Shown: positions 32,057 through 40,840, numbered from the stretch's first letter. The stretch is 45,704 bases of DNA from Ancylobacter amanitiformis (GCF_030814815.1 NZ_JAUSVR010000023.1:1-45704), one strand, 5' to 3'. Notes: generated by a model not told the origin, from the sequence alone. Numbers and translations are program-made.

Positions 32057-32539
32057 TTACTTGACGATGATCGTGCCGTGCATGCCGGATTCCCGGTGTC
32101 CGGGAATAAGGCAAGAGAAATCAAATTCTCCTGCCTTGCTGAATTTCCAGACGATATCTCCGGTCTTCTTCGGAGCGAGACGCTTGGCGTTGGGATCGTC
32201 ATGCTCCATGTCAGGATTCTTGGCCATCTCGACCGCGTGTTTGAGATTCTCCTGGAGCGTGCCGAGAACAATCTCGTGGTCCAGCTCACCATTATTGCGG
32301 ACGACGAACTTCACCTGCTCGCCCTTGCGGATTTCCAGCCGGCTGGGAACAAATTCCATCTTTCCATCAGCGTCGCGCATGGTGATCTGAATCACACGTG
32401 CCGATTTCTTTGGATCGCCAGGTTCGCCATATGCGCTCTCTTCGTGGCCTGCACCTGTCTCGTGGCCGGGATTAGCAAAGGCCGGGCTGAGCAAAGCCGC
32501 GCCGATCAACAGTGAGTAAATGAATCGATTTCGCTGCAT
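32057..32539 (-). CDS. Periplasmic cupredoxin (CopI-like)
   Basis: 160 residues, signal peptide to about residue 22 (ending AFA). The plastocyanin-like domain shows type 1 copper ligands His (ELDHEIV), Cys and His (DFSCLIPGHRESGMHG) and Met. A Met-rich loop MAKNPDMEHDDPNAKR lies between strands. Proteins of this kind occur in copper tolerance loci and are thought to bind or shuttle copper. Lies between the multicopper oxidase and CusF-like genes. Confidence 0.9.
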   Translation of the reverse strand: MQRNRFIYSLLIGAALLSPAFANPGHETGAGHEESAYGEPGDPKKSARVIQITMRDADGKMEFVPSRLEIRKGEQVKFVVRNNGELDHEIVLGTLQENLKHAVEMAKNPDMEHDDPNAKRLAPKKTGDIVWKFSKAGEFDFSCLIPGHRESGMHGTIIVK

Positions 32540-32563
32540 GTCTTGTCTCCGTTACTGCAGAAT

Positions 32564-33967
32564 TCAGTGGTTGTCGTGGCCGCCAATTGGGCGGTTCCCG
32601 GGTTTCACGACGCGAACCTCCGCCGTCTTCTTGGTGTCGAAGCGAGGCTCGGGCGCGCGTTCGGCCTTCTTCGGTTCGCCTTTCCATTCGAAGGCGACCG
32701 TTCCTTCCGGGTGCTTGAACCAACCCGGATCCTTGTAATCGCCAGATGCGAGCCCCTCGCGCACCTTGACGACTGAGAACATCCCCCCCATCTCCACCGC
32801 GCCGAATTGAGCGAAACCCGTCATCATCGGCAGTGTGTTGTCGGGCAGCGGCATTTCCATCTCGCCCATGTCCGCCATCCCCGCCGTGCCCATCGGCATG
32901 TATTCAGGGACGATCTGTCGGACCTTCTTGGAGAATTCCTTCTTGTCGACGCCGATGAAGTTGCCGACATCGTGGCCCATCGCGTTCATGGTGTGATGCG
33001 ACTTGTGGCAGTGGATCGCCCAATCACCGGGTGCGTCGGCAACGAAATCGAAGGCGCGCATCTGCCCGACCGCGCAGTCGACGGTAACCTCGGGCCAGGC
33101 CGCCGCCTCCGGCACCCATCCGCCATCCGTGCATGACACCTTGAAATCGTAGCCATGCATGTGAATGGGGTGGTTCGTCATGGTGAGATTGCCGAACCGG
33201 ATGCGGACCTTGTCGCCCTTGCCCGCCACGATGTGGTCGATCCCGGGGAAGACGCGGCTATTCCAGGTCCACATGTTGAAGTTGGTCATCTCGGCGACCT
33301 TCGGCACATAGGTGCCGGGGTCGATGTCGTAGGCCGCCATCAGGAACACGAAGTCCCGATCGACGCGCCGGAAGGCGGGATCCTTGGGATGCACGACGAA
33401 GAAGCCCATCATGCCCATGGCCATCTGGACCATCTCGTCGGCATGCGGGTGGTACATGAAGGTTCCGCTCTTCTGGAGCTGGAACTCGTAGACGAAGGTC
33501 TGGCCCGGCTTGATGTGCGGTTGGGTTAGCCCACCAACCCCATCCATGCCGCAGGGCAGCAACTGCCCGTGCCAGTGGATGGTGGTGTGTTCGGGCAGCC
33601 TGTTGGTGACGAAGATGCGGACTTTGTCACCCTCGACCGCCTCGATGCTCGGCCCCGGTGACTGGCCATTGTAGCCCCAGAGATGGCCGACCATGCCGGG
33701 CGAGAATTCGCGCACGACAGGTTCGGCGACGAGATGGAACTCCTTCCAGTCGCCATTCATGCGCCACGGCAGCGTCCAACCGTTGAGCGTGACGACGGGT
33801 TGGTAGTCCGGGCCGGTGGTCGGGACGAGCGGCGGTTGCATGACCGCGTCGTTCATGGTGGCCGCTTCGGGGATTGCGGCCGCCTGGGCGCGTCCTGACA
33901 CCGCGCTTGCGCTGATCAGGGCCATGCCACCGGAGGCGCCGAGGAAGTTTCGACGTGAAATCGTCAT
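32564..33967 (-). CDS. Multicopper oxidase (copper-resistance type)
   Basis: 467 residues with a twin-arginine signal (ISRRNFLGASGGMALIS), so exported folded. Copper-site motifs are present: HWHG, HPHAD, HPIHMHG and HCHKSHHTMNAMGH, covering the type 1 and trinuclear type 2/3 centres. Expected to oxidise Cu(I) to less toxic Cu(II) in the periplasm. A Met-rich segment near 365-400 (MGTAGMADMGEMEMPL) may bind extra copper. Shorter than CopA of Pseudomonas (about 600). Confidence 0.93.
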   Translation of the reverse strand: MTISRRNFLGASGGMALISASAVSGRAQAAAIPEAATMNDAVMQPPLVPTTGPDYQPVVTLNGWTLPWRMNGDWKEFHLVAEPVVREFSPGMVGHLWGYNGQSPGPSIEAVEGDKVRIFVTNRLPEHTTIHWHGQLLPCGMDGVGGLTQPHIKPGQTFVYEFQLQKSGTFMYHPHADEMVQMAMGMMGFFVVHPKDPAFRRVDRDFVFLMAAYDIDPGTYVPKVAEMTNFNMWTWNSRVFPGIDHIVAGKGDKVRIRFGNLTMTNHPIHMHGYDFKVSCTDGGWVPEAAAWPEVTVDCAVGQMRAFDFVADAPGDWAIHCHKSHHTMNAMGHDVGNFIGVDKKEFSKKVRQIVPEYMPMGTAGMADMGEMEMPLPDNTLPMMTGFAQFGAVEMGGMFSVVKVREGLASGDYKDPGWFKHPEGTVAFEWKGEPKKAERAPEPRFDTKKTAEVRVVKPGNRPIGGHDNH

Positions 33968-33985
33968 GATGGTCTCCTTGTTTGG

Positions 33986-35446
33986 TCAGTCCGCGCTGCC
34001 TTCAGCGTCGGCAGTCGCGGCAGGGCCGTCACCGGACGAACTGCCACCGCCGATGATCGCCGTCTCAAAGTCGACGGCGGCGATGAAGAAGTCGCGTTTT
34101 GTAGAAATCGCCGCGATGTTTGTTTCAATACTTTCTCGTGCCGTCGTCAGCAGCTCGAATACGTCGATCAGCATGCCGTTGTATTCGAGCAGCGCCTGCT
34201 CGTTTATTGTTCGGCGCAGCGGCAGAATGCTGTTCTGATATTGACGAGCAATGTCGTAGCTGCCGCGATAGGTGAGATAGGCCGCGCGCGCTTCCGAGCG
34301 CACGTTGACGGCCTTCTCCATCAGGCGGTTGACCGCCTGCATGTACATCTCGCGCGCGCGCCGGACCTTGACTTCGCCACCGTCGAAAATCGGGATTTCA
34401 ATCTCGAGTTCGAATCCGCGTGGCGACGAACTTTCCCGTACGCCGTCTTCGGTCGACCGCTCATAATTGCCGCGCCAGCCACCGTCGAGCATCGACACAA
34501 ACCGTGTCGCGTCGCTCAGCCCGAGAGTCTTCGCCATCGCATCGAGTTCCAGGCGGGCGGCGATGAGATCTACGCGCTTTCGAATGGCATCGGCCTCAAC
34601 CTGCTGTGACGTCTGGATGCGAGGCATGGCCGGAAGTTGCTGCGGCAGTTTGTACTCGAGGTCGGCGCCCCACAGGCCCAGCATGCGGGTCAGTGCCTCC
34701 CGGTCCGTCCCGACCTTCAGTCGGGTCTGGGCGAGCTCATTGGACACCTCGGCATAGAAGGCACTGGCTCTCGCCTGATCGAGTTTCTTCGCGGCGCCGG
34801 TTTCGCCCAGCTTGCGCGTGAGATCGGCGGCCGCGTCCGCCGAAACCCGTGCCTGCTCAAGAAACACCGCCGTTTGTCGCGAGGCCACCGCGCGGTAGTA
34901 CGCACGTCGGGCCTCCGCTGCGGTTCGGAACGTCGCTTCGATCGCTTTTTGTCGTGCGGCGGCGAACTGCTTTCCGGCGATGTCGCTCCGAGCTGGAAGT
35001 GTAAGCAGCGCGAGGATGTTGGCAACCACGCGACGTTCGATCTCCAATGAAGGACCGGCGGAGAGTCGCTCGACCCCTATCACCGGGTTTGGTGGCAAGC
35101 TGGCCCCGACGAAGGCAGCCTCGGAAATGCCGAGGGCGTTGTATTCGGCTTGAAGGCCGCGATTGTTGATGAGTGCGAGTTGGACAGCGGCGTCCGCTGT
35201 CAAAGGCTTGGCCAGCAGCGCCTTGACGCGGCTTTGAACGTTCACGGCGTCAGCTGTCGACGCGATCTTGACGGTATCCTTGCCGATAGCCTCGGTGACG
35301 GCGCTCGATACCGGCGTCATTCCGCCGTTGGGTGTGAAGGTAACGCAGCCACCGAGCGTGGCGGTCAATGCGGCGATCGTCACAAGCCGCTTCAGAGGTG
35401 GCGCGGACGATCGTTCCACCCGGATGTCGATTGCGGTGACCATCAT
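33986..35446 (-). CDS. TolC-family outer-membrane channel lipoprotein (CusC-like)
   Basis: 486 residues from ATG 35446, overlapping the upstream lipoprotein stop by ATGA. Signal with lipobox LGGC near residue 34 and the paired long-helix repeats of outer-membrane efflux proteins. No inner-membrane RND pump or periplasmic adaptor is encoded in the operon, so it either serves pumps encoded elsewhere or forms a channel with the small lipoprotein. Confidence 0.88.
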   Translation of the reverse strand: MMVTAIDIRVERSSAPPLKRLVTIAALTATLGGCVTFTPNGGMTPVSSAVTEAIGKDTVKIASTADAVNVQSRVKALLAKPLTADAAVQLALINNRGLQAEYNALGISEAAFVGASLPPNPVIGVERLSAGPSLEIERRVVANILALLTLPARSDIAGKQFAAARQKAIEATFRTAAEARRAYYRAVASRQTAVFLEQARVSADAAADLTRKLGETGAAKKLDQARASAFYAEVSNELAQTRLKVGTDREALTRMLGLWGADLEYKLPQQLPAMPRIQTSQQVEADAIRKRVDLIAARLELDAMAKTLGLSDATRFVSMLDGGWRGNYERSTEDGVRESSSPRGFELEIEIPIFDGGEVKVRRAREMYMQAVNRLMEKAVNVRSEARAAYLTYRGSYDIARQYQNSILPLRRTINEQALLEYNGMLIDVFELLTTARESIETNIAAISTKRDFFIAAVDFETAIIGGGSSSGDGPAATADAEGSAD

Positions 35447-35661
35447 TCGCTCCCCGTGCGGGGAGCGACGCGCTTGTTGCGCTCGATCCAGGATTGCGGT
35501 TCGACGGGACGGTAATCAATCGTTCCCGCGGTGACAGGACCGTAGAGCGACGGCTTCACGCTTGAACTGAAATCGGACGGGTTGGGGCCAACATCGATCG
35601 TCGGGGCGACGGAACATGCGGACAGAGTGACGGCGATGGCCGTCAGCAGGACAGGTTTCAT
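35443..35661 (-). CDS. Small lipoprotein of the copper operon
   Basis: 72 residues with signal and lipobox LSAC (MKPVLLTAIAVTLSACSVAP). The mature part is about 57 residues, with YGPVTAGTIDYRPVEPQSW. Stop overlaps the TolC-like start by four bases, so the pair is translationally coupled. Not recognised beyond that. Confidence 0.75.
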   Translation of the reverse strand: MKPVLLTAIAVTLSACSVAPTIDVGPNPSDFSSSVKPSLYGPVTAGTIDYRPVEPQSWIERNKRVAPRTGSE

Positions 35662-35839
35662 GGAGTTCCTCGGAATCGGCCAAATCGGCGCCAGCGGCTT
35701 GGCCGCGGGGCATCGAACAGCGATCTTCAGCGGCTGCGGAGACGCAGCGGCGAAAGCCGTCGGCAGAAACCCGAGAACGGAAGGCGTAGACGGATCTGGT
35801 CCGTCAGTCGTCGGAAGCTATCAGGGGGTCGGCCGACGT

Positions 35840-36253
35840 TCAGACGTCGGCGAGCCTCGGCGGGCGCTCCAGGCGCGCAGCGGCCGATTCCTTTACACCC
35901 GTCTCCAGCGACGGATGATCGATGGTCCGCACAAAAGCGATAACAGCGATAACGCAGGCGCTGGCTGGAATTGCCGTGTGGCAGGCCATAGCGCAGCAGG
36001 AACTCGATTTATCGCCCTGCCGGTGATGCGAGGCGCAGTCCGAACCGTCTGCTTCAAGGCAGGCAGAACTTTTGCTTAGTTCGGTACTGCCGTGCCCATG
36101 GGGGCCGGCCGTCTGGCTGGATTCGATTGGTGCGTTATGCACCTTTCCCAGGTTCGACGCGTTCAAGCTACTCGCAATTCCCCACGCCGTGCCTGTCGCC
36201 GAAAAGGCGAGCACGGTCAGAAAAATCACGAATGAGCGGAGCGCCTGCATCAT
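35840..36253 (-). CDS. Cys/His-rich small exported or membrane protein at head of copper operon
   Basis: 137 residues. N-terminal hydrophobic segment (SFVIFLTVLAFSATGTAWG), then His and Cys clusters (GPHGHGS; CLEADGSDCASHH; SSSCCAMACHT) and a C-terminus RLERPPRLADV. The composition fits metal-responsive leader or CopL/DUF2946-like proteins found first in copper operons. Start is ATG 36253 or 36250. Promoter for the operon must lie in 36254-36400. Confidence 0.65.
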   Translation of the reverse strand: MMQALRSFVIFLTVLAFSATGTAWGIASSLNASNLGKVHNAPIESSQTAGPHGHGSTELSKSSACLEADGSDCASHHRQGDKSSSCCAMACHTAIPASACVIAVIAFVRTIDHPSLETGVKESAAARLERPPRLADV

Positions 36254-36662
36254 AACTGTCAGATAAAGGCCGATGGCGTGGCGAATGGCAAGTGCCTATC
36301 TGGCATCACAAGGAAAAGTGTCAGATCGATGCTCGGCAACCACGCCGACTTTTCACTTCGAGGGTGGGGCGCGAACGTTTGTCGGTGAGTGCTGAAGGCA
36401 GAAGAAGGCGACGCATGGCAGGTCCTATCGCACGCTATGCGTTCTGCTGGAGACCTGTCAGAGTCAGGTTGAGAGCCCTCACGGATTGATGATGCGCGTA
36501 CCAGGTACCGCCGGGGGATGTGGGTGATTGCTTCGGAGACGTCGAGGCGGCGTTCATAGTCGCGCGTGCACCACGTCCATAGGTCATCCATATGCCGTAC
36601 CTTTCGTAGTGTGCGCTCTGAAGGTGCACCATCCGACACCTCGAGCCGTATCGGGGACATAG
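36254..36662. other. Intergenic region between integrase and copper operon
   Basis: About 410 bases. It should hold the copper-operon promoter close to 36260-36300, but I cannot assign boxes. A minus-strand open frame (36259-36660, with MDDLWTWCTRDYERRL) has an unusual composition and no recognised family; not called as a gene. Confidence 0.35.
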
Positions 36663-37976
36663 CTATGGGCCTCGATCGGCGCCGACGGGCTCGGCCTGAT
36701 GCCCCGAACGTGACGGGCGGCCGGCGCGTCCGGATTGGTCCAGGATACTAGCAATCTCTCCGGCAACCTTGTCGGCCGCGAGCCTGAGCGCCTCGTCGAT
36801 ATGGATATAGCGCTGGGTTACGCCGCGGGCCGCATGACCCAGAAGCGCGGCAATGGTCAGTTCGGAAAAGCCCAGATCCGCCGCGACGCTGGCAAATGTG
36901 TGCCTCAATGTGTGCGGAGTCACGTCGTCCAGCTTCGCGCTGCTACACAGCCGATCGAGGACGCGAACGACGCCGATAAAGTGGCCCTCGCCCCAATCCG
37001 CCGGGAAGAAGTACGGTGATGCTGTGCTCGGCTGCTCCAGCAATAGATCCATGGCAGCGCGGCCTATGACCCGCGTCTGGGAACCGCTTTTGGTATCTGG
37101 AAAACGGACCGAACCTTCCTCCGTGTTGAGCCAAAGCCGCTTCACCCCAAGGCCCTCCATTCGCCGAAATCCGGTGAGCAGGAGAAAGCGGATGGCAGCC
37201 AGTCCGGTCGGATGTTCTCCGGCCTCTGCAGCGAAATGCATGGCCCTCCCAAGGCGGGCTATTTCGCTACGGCTGAGGCGGCGTTCCCGCGCTTTTCCCG
37301 CCAGCCGGCGAACGCCACGCGCGGGATTGGAGTCGATCTTTCCAAGGCGGACGGCGTGTTCAAAGATGGCATGCAGCGTCGACATGGTGCGCGCGGCCAC
37401 CCCTTCCCCGCCCGTGGTCGCTCCACCTCGACTGCCCGCGCGAGGTTTGGATGTCTTGCCGACGGCAATATCTGCCTGCGCCCCTTCGATATCCCCGAGC
37501 TTCAGCGTGGCAATCAGTCGTCGGCCCAGCAATGGCTTGATGTGAACCTCGATCCGGCTCTTATCCATGGCCAGGGTCGATGCCTTGATGGGGCGACGGC
37601 TGCGGCCGAGTATGCGGCCGGCCTCGGCCTCGGCCAGATACCAGTCGCATACCTCGGCAACCGTGATGCCCTTCACCTTGCTGTCCGGGCTATCCAGCGG
37701 GTCGAGCCCCTTGGAGACGGCCACCAGCTTTTCATGGGCGATCCGGCGCGCCTCCTCGACCGTCATCAGCCCGTAGCGTCCAATCACGGTGCGACGAGGC
37801 CGTCCTTCGGGTGAGCGATACTGGATCACGAAGCTCTTCAGCCCCGAGGGCATGACCTGGACGCCAAACCCTCGAAGCTCTCGATCCCAGGCAAAACTCT
37901 CCCGAACCTTGACCCCAACCTTCGAAGGTTTCGGAACTTCCAGCGCGTCGATAAAACGCTTCGTCAGCTTTTCCAT
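36663..37976 (-). CDS. int: Tyrosine-type site-specific integrase (P4-like, DUF4102 N-terminus)
   Basis: 437 residues. N-terminal arm-binding DUF4102 domain (LTKRFIDALEVPK; RGFGVQVMPSGLKSFVIQYR), SAM-like core-binding domain, and catalytic domain with all residues: Arg271/272 (GFRRMEG), Lys296 (DTKSG), His355 and Arg358 (HTLRHT), His381 (LGHAARG) and Tyr390 (QRYIHID). Should be active. Its start lies 203 bases from a tRNA-Gly 3' fragment at 38179-38226, the expected att site; P4-type integrases use tRNA 3' ends. Confidence 0.93.
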   Translation of the reverse strand: MEKLTKRFIDALEVPKPSKVGVKVRESFAWDRELRGFGVQVMPSGLKSFVIQYRSPEGRPRRTVIGRYGLMTVEEARRIAHEKLVAVSKGLDPLDSPDSKVKGITVAEVCDWYLAEAEAGRILGRSRRPIKASTLAMDKSRIEVHIKPLLGRRLIATLKLGDIEGAQADIAVGKTSKPRAGSRGGATTGGEGVAARTMSTLHAIFEHAVRLGKIDSNPARGVRRLAGKARERRLSRSEIARLGRAMHFAAEAGEHPTGLAAIRFLLLTGFRRMEGLGVKRLWLNTEEGSVRFPDTKSGSQTRVIGRAAMDLLLEQPSTASPYFFPADWGEGHFIGVVRVLDRLCSSAKLDDVTPHTLRHTFASVAADLGFSELTIAALLGHAARGVTQRYIHIDEALRLAADKVAGEIASILDQSGRAGRPSRSGHQAEPVGADRGP

Positions 37977-38178
37977 AGTTAGTTCAAAGCCCTATCGAAA
38001 ATCTGCTTAGATTTTACGAGGCTAGCCGGATTCTAATCAAATTCCAAGCTCTCAGAAGCGCAAAATAGCGTATGAAGCGTGGCCTTTAGCGCGCGACTTT
38101 CTAGAAATAGTCATTGTTTTATAGCATCTTATCGCACTTTAGCAAACTCGCGGATATTGCAGCGAACGGCTCTCGGGC

Positions 38179-38226
38179 ACCTTGCCAAGGTTGGTGTCGT
38201 GGGTTCGAATCCCATCGCCCGCTCCA
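38179..38226 (+). other. att core: 3' fragment of tRNA-Gly(GCC)
   Basis: The sequence from ACCTTGCCAAGGT (anticodon loop TTGCCAA, anticodon GCC) through the T-arm GTGGGTTCGAATCCCAT to acceptor CGCCCGC and encoded TCCA matches the 3' part of a tRNA-Gly. The 5' half is absent: upstream bases have no D-arm, and anticodon-stem pairing breaks at 38178. This is the 48-base repeat left at the distal junction of an element inserted in a tRNA-Gly gene. The integrase next to it makes this the attR-like end, with the element to the left. Confidence 0.85.
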
Positions 38227-38257
38227 AATTTCCTAAAGAAGATCAGATAGTTAGCAA

Positions 38258-38278
38258 GCGCCCTTCGGGGCGTTTTCT
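38258..38278 (+). terminator. Intrinsic terminator downstream of the tRNA-Gly 3' end
   Basis: CGCCC-TTCG-GGGCG followed by TTTTCT, 33 bases after the tRNA CCA. Likely the original tRNA-Gly terminator, which supports the view that DNA to the right of 38226 is the ancestral flank. Confidence 0.75.
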
Positions 38279-38519
38279 GCTTACTGGCGGTAGCTTGGCC
38301 TGCCTGGTCAGCGCTCGGCAAGCTCGTCAGGCAAAGCCTTGGCGGGCTCCAGCGTAGCTGATGGCCCATTCGACGCCGAGCCGAGAACCTGGCCGGCGCG
38401 CGCGATGGGCTGGGTCCGATGAGAATCACGTGCGGCAAGGGGCCTAGTCGGCCGCCTTATGGCCGGCGAGAATGTCCGCCAAGGACCTGAGCCCCGAAGA
38501 CGCGTGCTACAGATCGCGG

Positions 38520-38768
38520 TCAATCAGATGCTGCAGGTTTGTGGAAGCGCACCCCAGCGCCGCCGCCGTTCGCGGGGATGAATTCGATGCCGGCGGCTTC
38601 CAACGCCCGGCGCAGGGCATCAATCGTGACAGCATTCGCGATGATCGGACCGGACAGCGGCTCTAATCGCTTGATGGTCGCGAGAGACACTTTCGAGGCC
38701 TGAGCCAACGCCTTCTGATCCCATTTCAGCAGGGCTCGCGCAGCACGGATTTGGTCACTTGTAAGCAT
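38520..38768 (-). CDS. XRE-family HTH regulator
   Basis: 82 residues from ATG 38768. MLTSDQIRAARALLKWDQKALAQASKVS and IKRLE form the HTH; the C-terminus VTIDALRRALEAAGIEFIPANGGGAGVRF (in pieces) is a well-known ending of small alphaproteobacterial XRE proteins. Probably autoregulatory or an orphan antitoxin-like regulator. The 290 bases between it and the tRNA fragment contain no supported gene. Confidence 0.88.
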   Translation of the reverse strand: MLTSDQIRAARALLKWDQKALAQASKVSLATIKRLEPLSGPIIANAVTIDALRRALEAAGIEFIPANGGGAGVRFHKPAASD

Positions 38769-38939
38769 CGTGGATTAGGCCAACGGCATCATATGATTCT
38801 AAAAGAGTTGACGCTTGGTGTTCTTGGCATAGCCTCTGGCGAGACTGCCTTCGCTCGGAAGGCAGCCAAGACGGCTGTGCAGCGTAGTAGGACACCCCAC
38901 ACAGCCTAACCACAACCCAAGCTATGTGGAGCTCGGATC

Positions 38940-39559
38940 ATGGTTGATTCTGAGATCAGCACGAGTCTGTCCCGACCATCCCGGAGGGACATTATGTCCG
39001 CCGCCCCGCTGACGATCGGCGGTACTTCCTTCAACAGTCCGGCTGCGGCCGAGCCGCGCGACGACAGAGCGACTGACGCGGCTATCCTTGCGTGGAAAGC
39101 GTGGCGCGCGGCGCATCGGCGCACGCTTGTCCTGTGCCGGAAACAGCAGCGTCTGGAATCCGAACTCGCCCGGACGGTCGGGTTTCCGCATGTGCTTCTG
39201 ACTGGGGCTGAGCGCTCTCTCCGGTGCGGATCAGCTCGCTGCGGCAGTTCGATGAGCTCGCCGACGATCTGCCGTCACTCTGCGCTCGACGCGTCGAAGT
39301 TACTTCCACTCTTCGTGCGCATCAGCAGCGTTGGGACGACGCGGACCGCGCCATTGGCTACTCCGTCACTCGGCAGGAAGAGGCGGAGGCTCCCGACCAT
39401 GAGGAGCGACTGATTGCGGGGCTCTTTGCAACGGACACCGCCTCTCTGTTCGGTCTCTCTGCGAAACTCGACGTGCTGATCGCCGTCGGCGCCGACGGTG
39501 CGGAGGGGCGGCATTTCCCGTGGCCCGAACTGCGGCGAATCCGCAGGGATGTTGCATGA
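38940..39559 (+). pseudogene. Frameshifted hypothetical gene (alphaproteobacterial family)
   Basis: The first frame encodes DAAILAWKAWRAAHRRT and LESELARTVGFPHVLL, then loses sense at about 39205. A second frame from about 39225 continues with FDELADDLPSL, HQQRWDDADRAIGYS and LDVLIAVGADGAEGRHFPWPELRRI to a stop at 39557-39559. Both halves resemble consecutive parts of one common alphaproteobacterial hypothetical protein of about 170-200 residues, so I read this as one gene broken by a frameshift near 39205-39245. The function of the family is unknown. Confidence 0.65.
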
Positions 39560-39700
39560 CTGGCGCAGTTGTAGCCGCGAAGGGAAGCCACCTTCAGTTC
39601 TTGAGGCAGCCACCGCGATGCCGGCGCAGGAAGTGGAGGCGGCCGCTCGAACGCCGTTGCGGGGCGATGGCGCGTTCGCTTCGATGAAGACGTGCTCGGT

Positions 39701-39798
39701 GGTTGAATCCACGCCCCGACGTGACGGGCGACCAGGCGCGCATACCTGCGTGATCATCACGGACAAGTTTCCATCCACGCCCCCGCGTGGGGGGCGAC
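39701..39798 (-). CRISPR. Two-repeat CRISPR remnant, type I-C-like repeats
   Basis: 39767-39798 is a 32-base repeat that, as reverse complement, reads GTCGCCCCCCACGCGG... ending in GAAAC, one mismatch from the classic type I-C repeat as I remember it. 39701-39732 is a degenerate copy (26 of 32 positions). The interval 39733-39766 is exactly 34 bases, the usual type I-C spacer length. No cas genes are in the window. It sits in a stretch of degraded genes. Confidence 0.72.
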
Positions 39799-39884
39799 GA
39801 GGTACGTGTTGTCATGGGCGTCGCCGGTCATAGTTGTAGGCCGCGACGAAGTCGGCGAGATGTGTCTCGAACTGGCGATGATCG

Positions 39885-40840
39885 TCATAGTGGAAGCGCT
39901 TGACCGTCATAGTGGAAGCGCTTGACCGTCGCGTCCTTGATGGTGCGGTTCATGCGCTCGACTTGGCCGTTCGTCGGGGAAATGGTCCACCGGACCATTT
40001 CCTGATCCTCCTCACTCCAGGGGTGCTTCACCTTGGTCAGTCGGTGCTCGATGCCGTTCTCGCGGCAGCGCATGTCGAACATGTGGGTGATGTAGCGGGC
40101 TGTCGGCCCGTCGGCATAGCGCGGCGGGAAGGTGAACTGGATGCCGTTGTCCGTCAGAACGGTGTGGATCCGGTACGGCACCGCCTCGATCAGCGCCATG
40201 AGGAAGGCCGACGCCGAGGTCCGGCCCGTTTTCCTGACGACCTGCACGAAGGCGAATTTGCTCGTGCGATCAATGGCGACATAAAGGTACAGCTTTCCCT
40301 CGGCGGTCTGCACCTCGGCGATGTCCCCTCTCGTGGTTTGATGTCAAACCACTGTCGGGCAAGGGATGTGGAAGAAGCCCGCTATCGGTGATGCTGCGCA
40401 TCGCCTGTCGGGCAGGGGATCGGATAGGACTTGAACCGCCTCTTCGGCTCCTTGTCGCCCTCCACCTCCGGCAGCCGGCTGATACCATGGCGCTGCAGGC
40501 AGCGATGCAGGCAACGATGCAGGGATGACCGTGTCAGGTGCGGGATCGTCGCCTGCAAGGCATAGAGGTAGTCATCGAGCGGCAGCAGGGTATGCCGCCG
40601 GAAGGCGACGATGATGGCCTCTTCCTCGACCGACAGAACCGTCGATGTCGGCTCCCTCGGACCCGTCGGCAGATCGGCAACCGAGGTCCGCCTCTTCCAC
40701 TTCGCGACGGTCTTTTGATTGACCCCGTAACGCTTGGCCAGAGCCCTCAGGCTCTCTTGACTATCCTGTATCGCTCGACGGACCGCCTCTGTCGTCGTGG
40801 CGCTCCCGTGGTGAACCTGGCCCATAGCGCATCCCTCCAC
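39885..40840 (-). pseudogene. Decayed IS481-family transposase
   Basis: N-terminal part (40382-40840): MGQVHHGSATTTEAVRRAIQ, HTH LRALAKRYGVNQKTVAKWKRR, and LPLDDYLYALQATIPHLTRSSLHRCL. C-terminal part (39885-40313): YLYVAIDRTSKFAFVQVV, TVLTDNGIQF and TNGQVERMNRTIK with DDE-core Asp residues. The two are separated by about 70 bases of inserted or rearranged sequence. Further damage: an HRCL duplication, a 14-codon insertion (before TNGQVER) containing a palindrome, and a 22-base tandem duplication at 39886-39929 that kills the C-terminus. Non-functional. Confidence 0.85.

Noticed and set aside
31613..32515. 300-residue plus-strand open frame
   Set aside because: Antisense shadow of the CusF-like and cupredoxin genes, which have signal peptides and copper ligands on the minus strand.
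36259..36660. Minus-strand open frame with MDDLWTWCTRDYERRL
   Set aside because: Only the beginning has a protein-like composition; no family, no ribosome site, and it covers the expected copper promoter.
38139..38438. Minus-strand open frame containing GAGDGIRTHDTNLGK
   Set aside because: This is the well-known false protein made by translating the antisense strand of a tRNA 3' end; here it comes from the tRNA-Gly fragment at 38179-38226.
39635..39668. Possible third CRISPR repeat one spacer upstream of the degenerate repeat
   Set aside because: Only the last ten bases (GCGGGGCGAT) resemble the repeat; the rest matches no better than chance.
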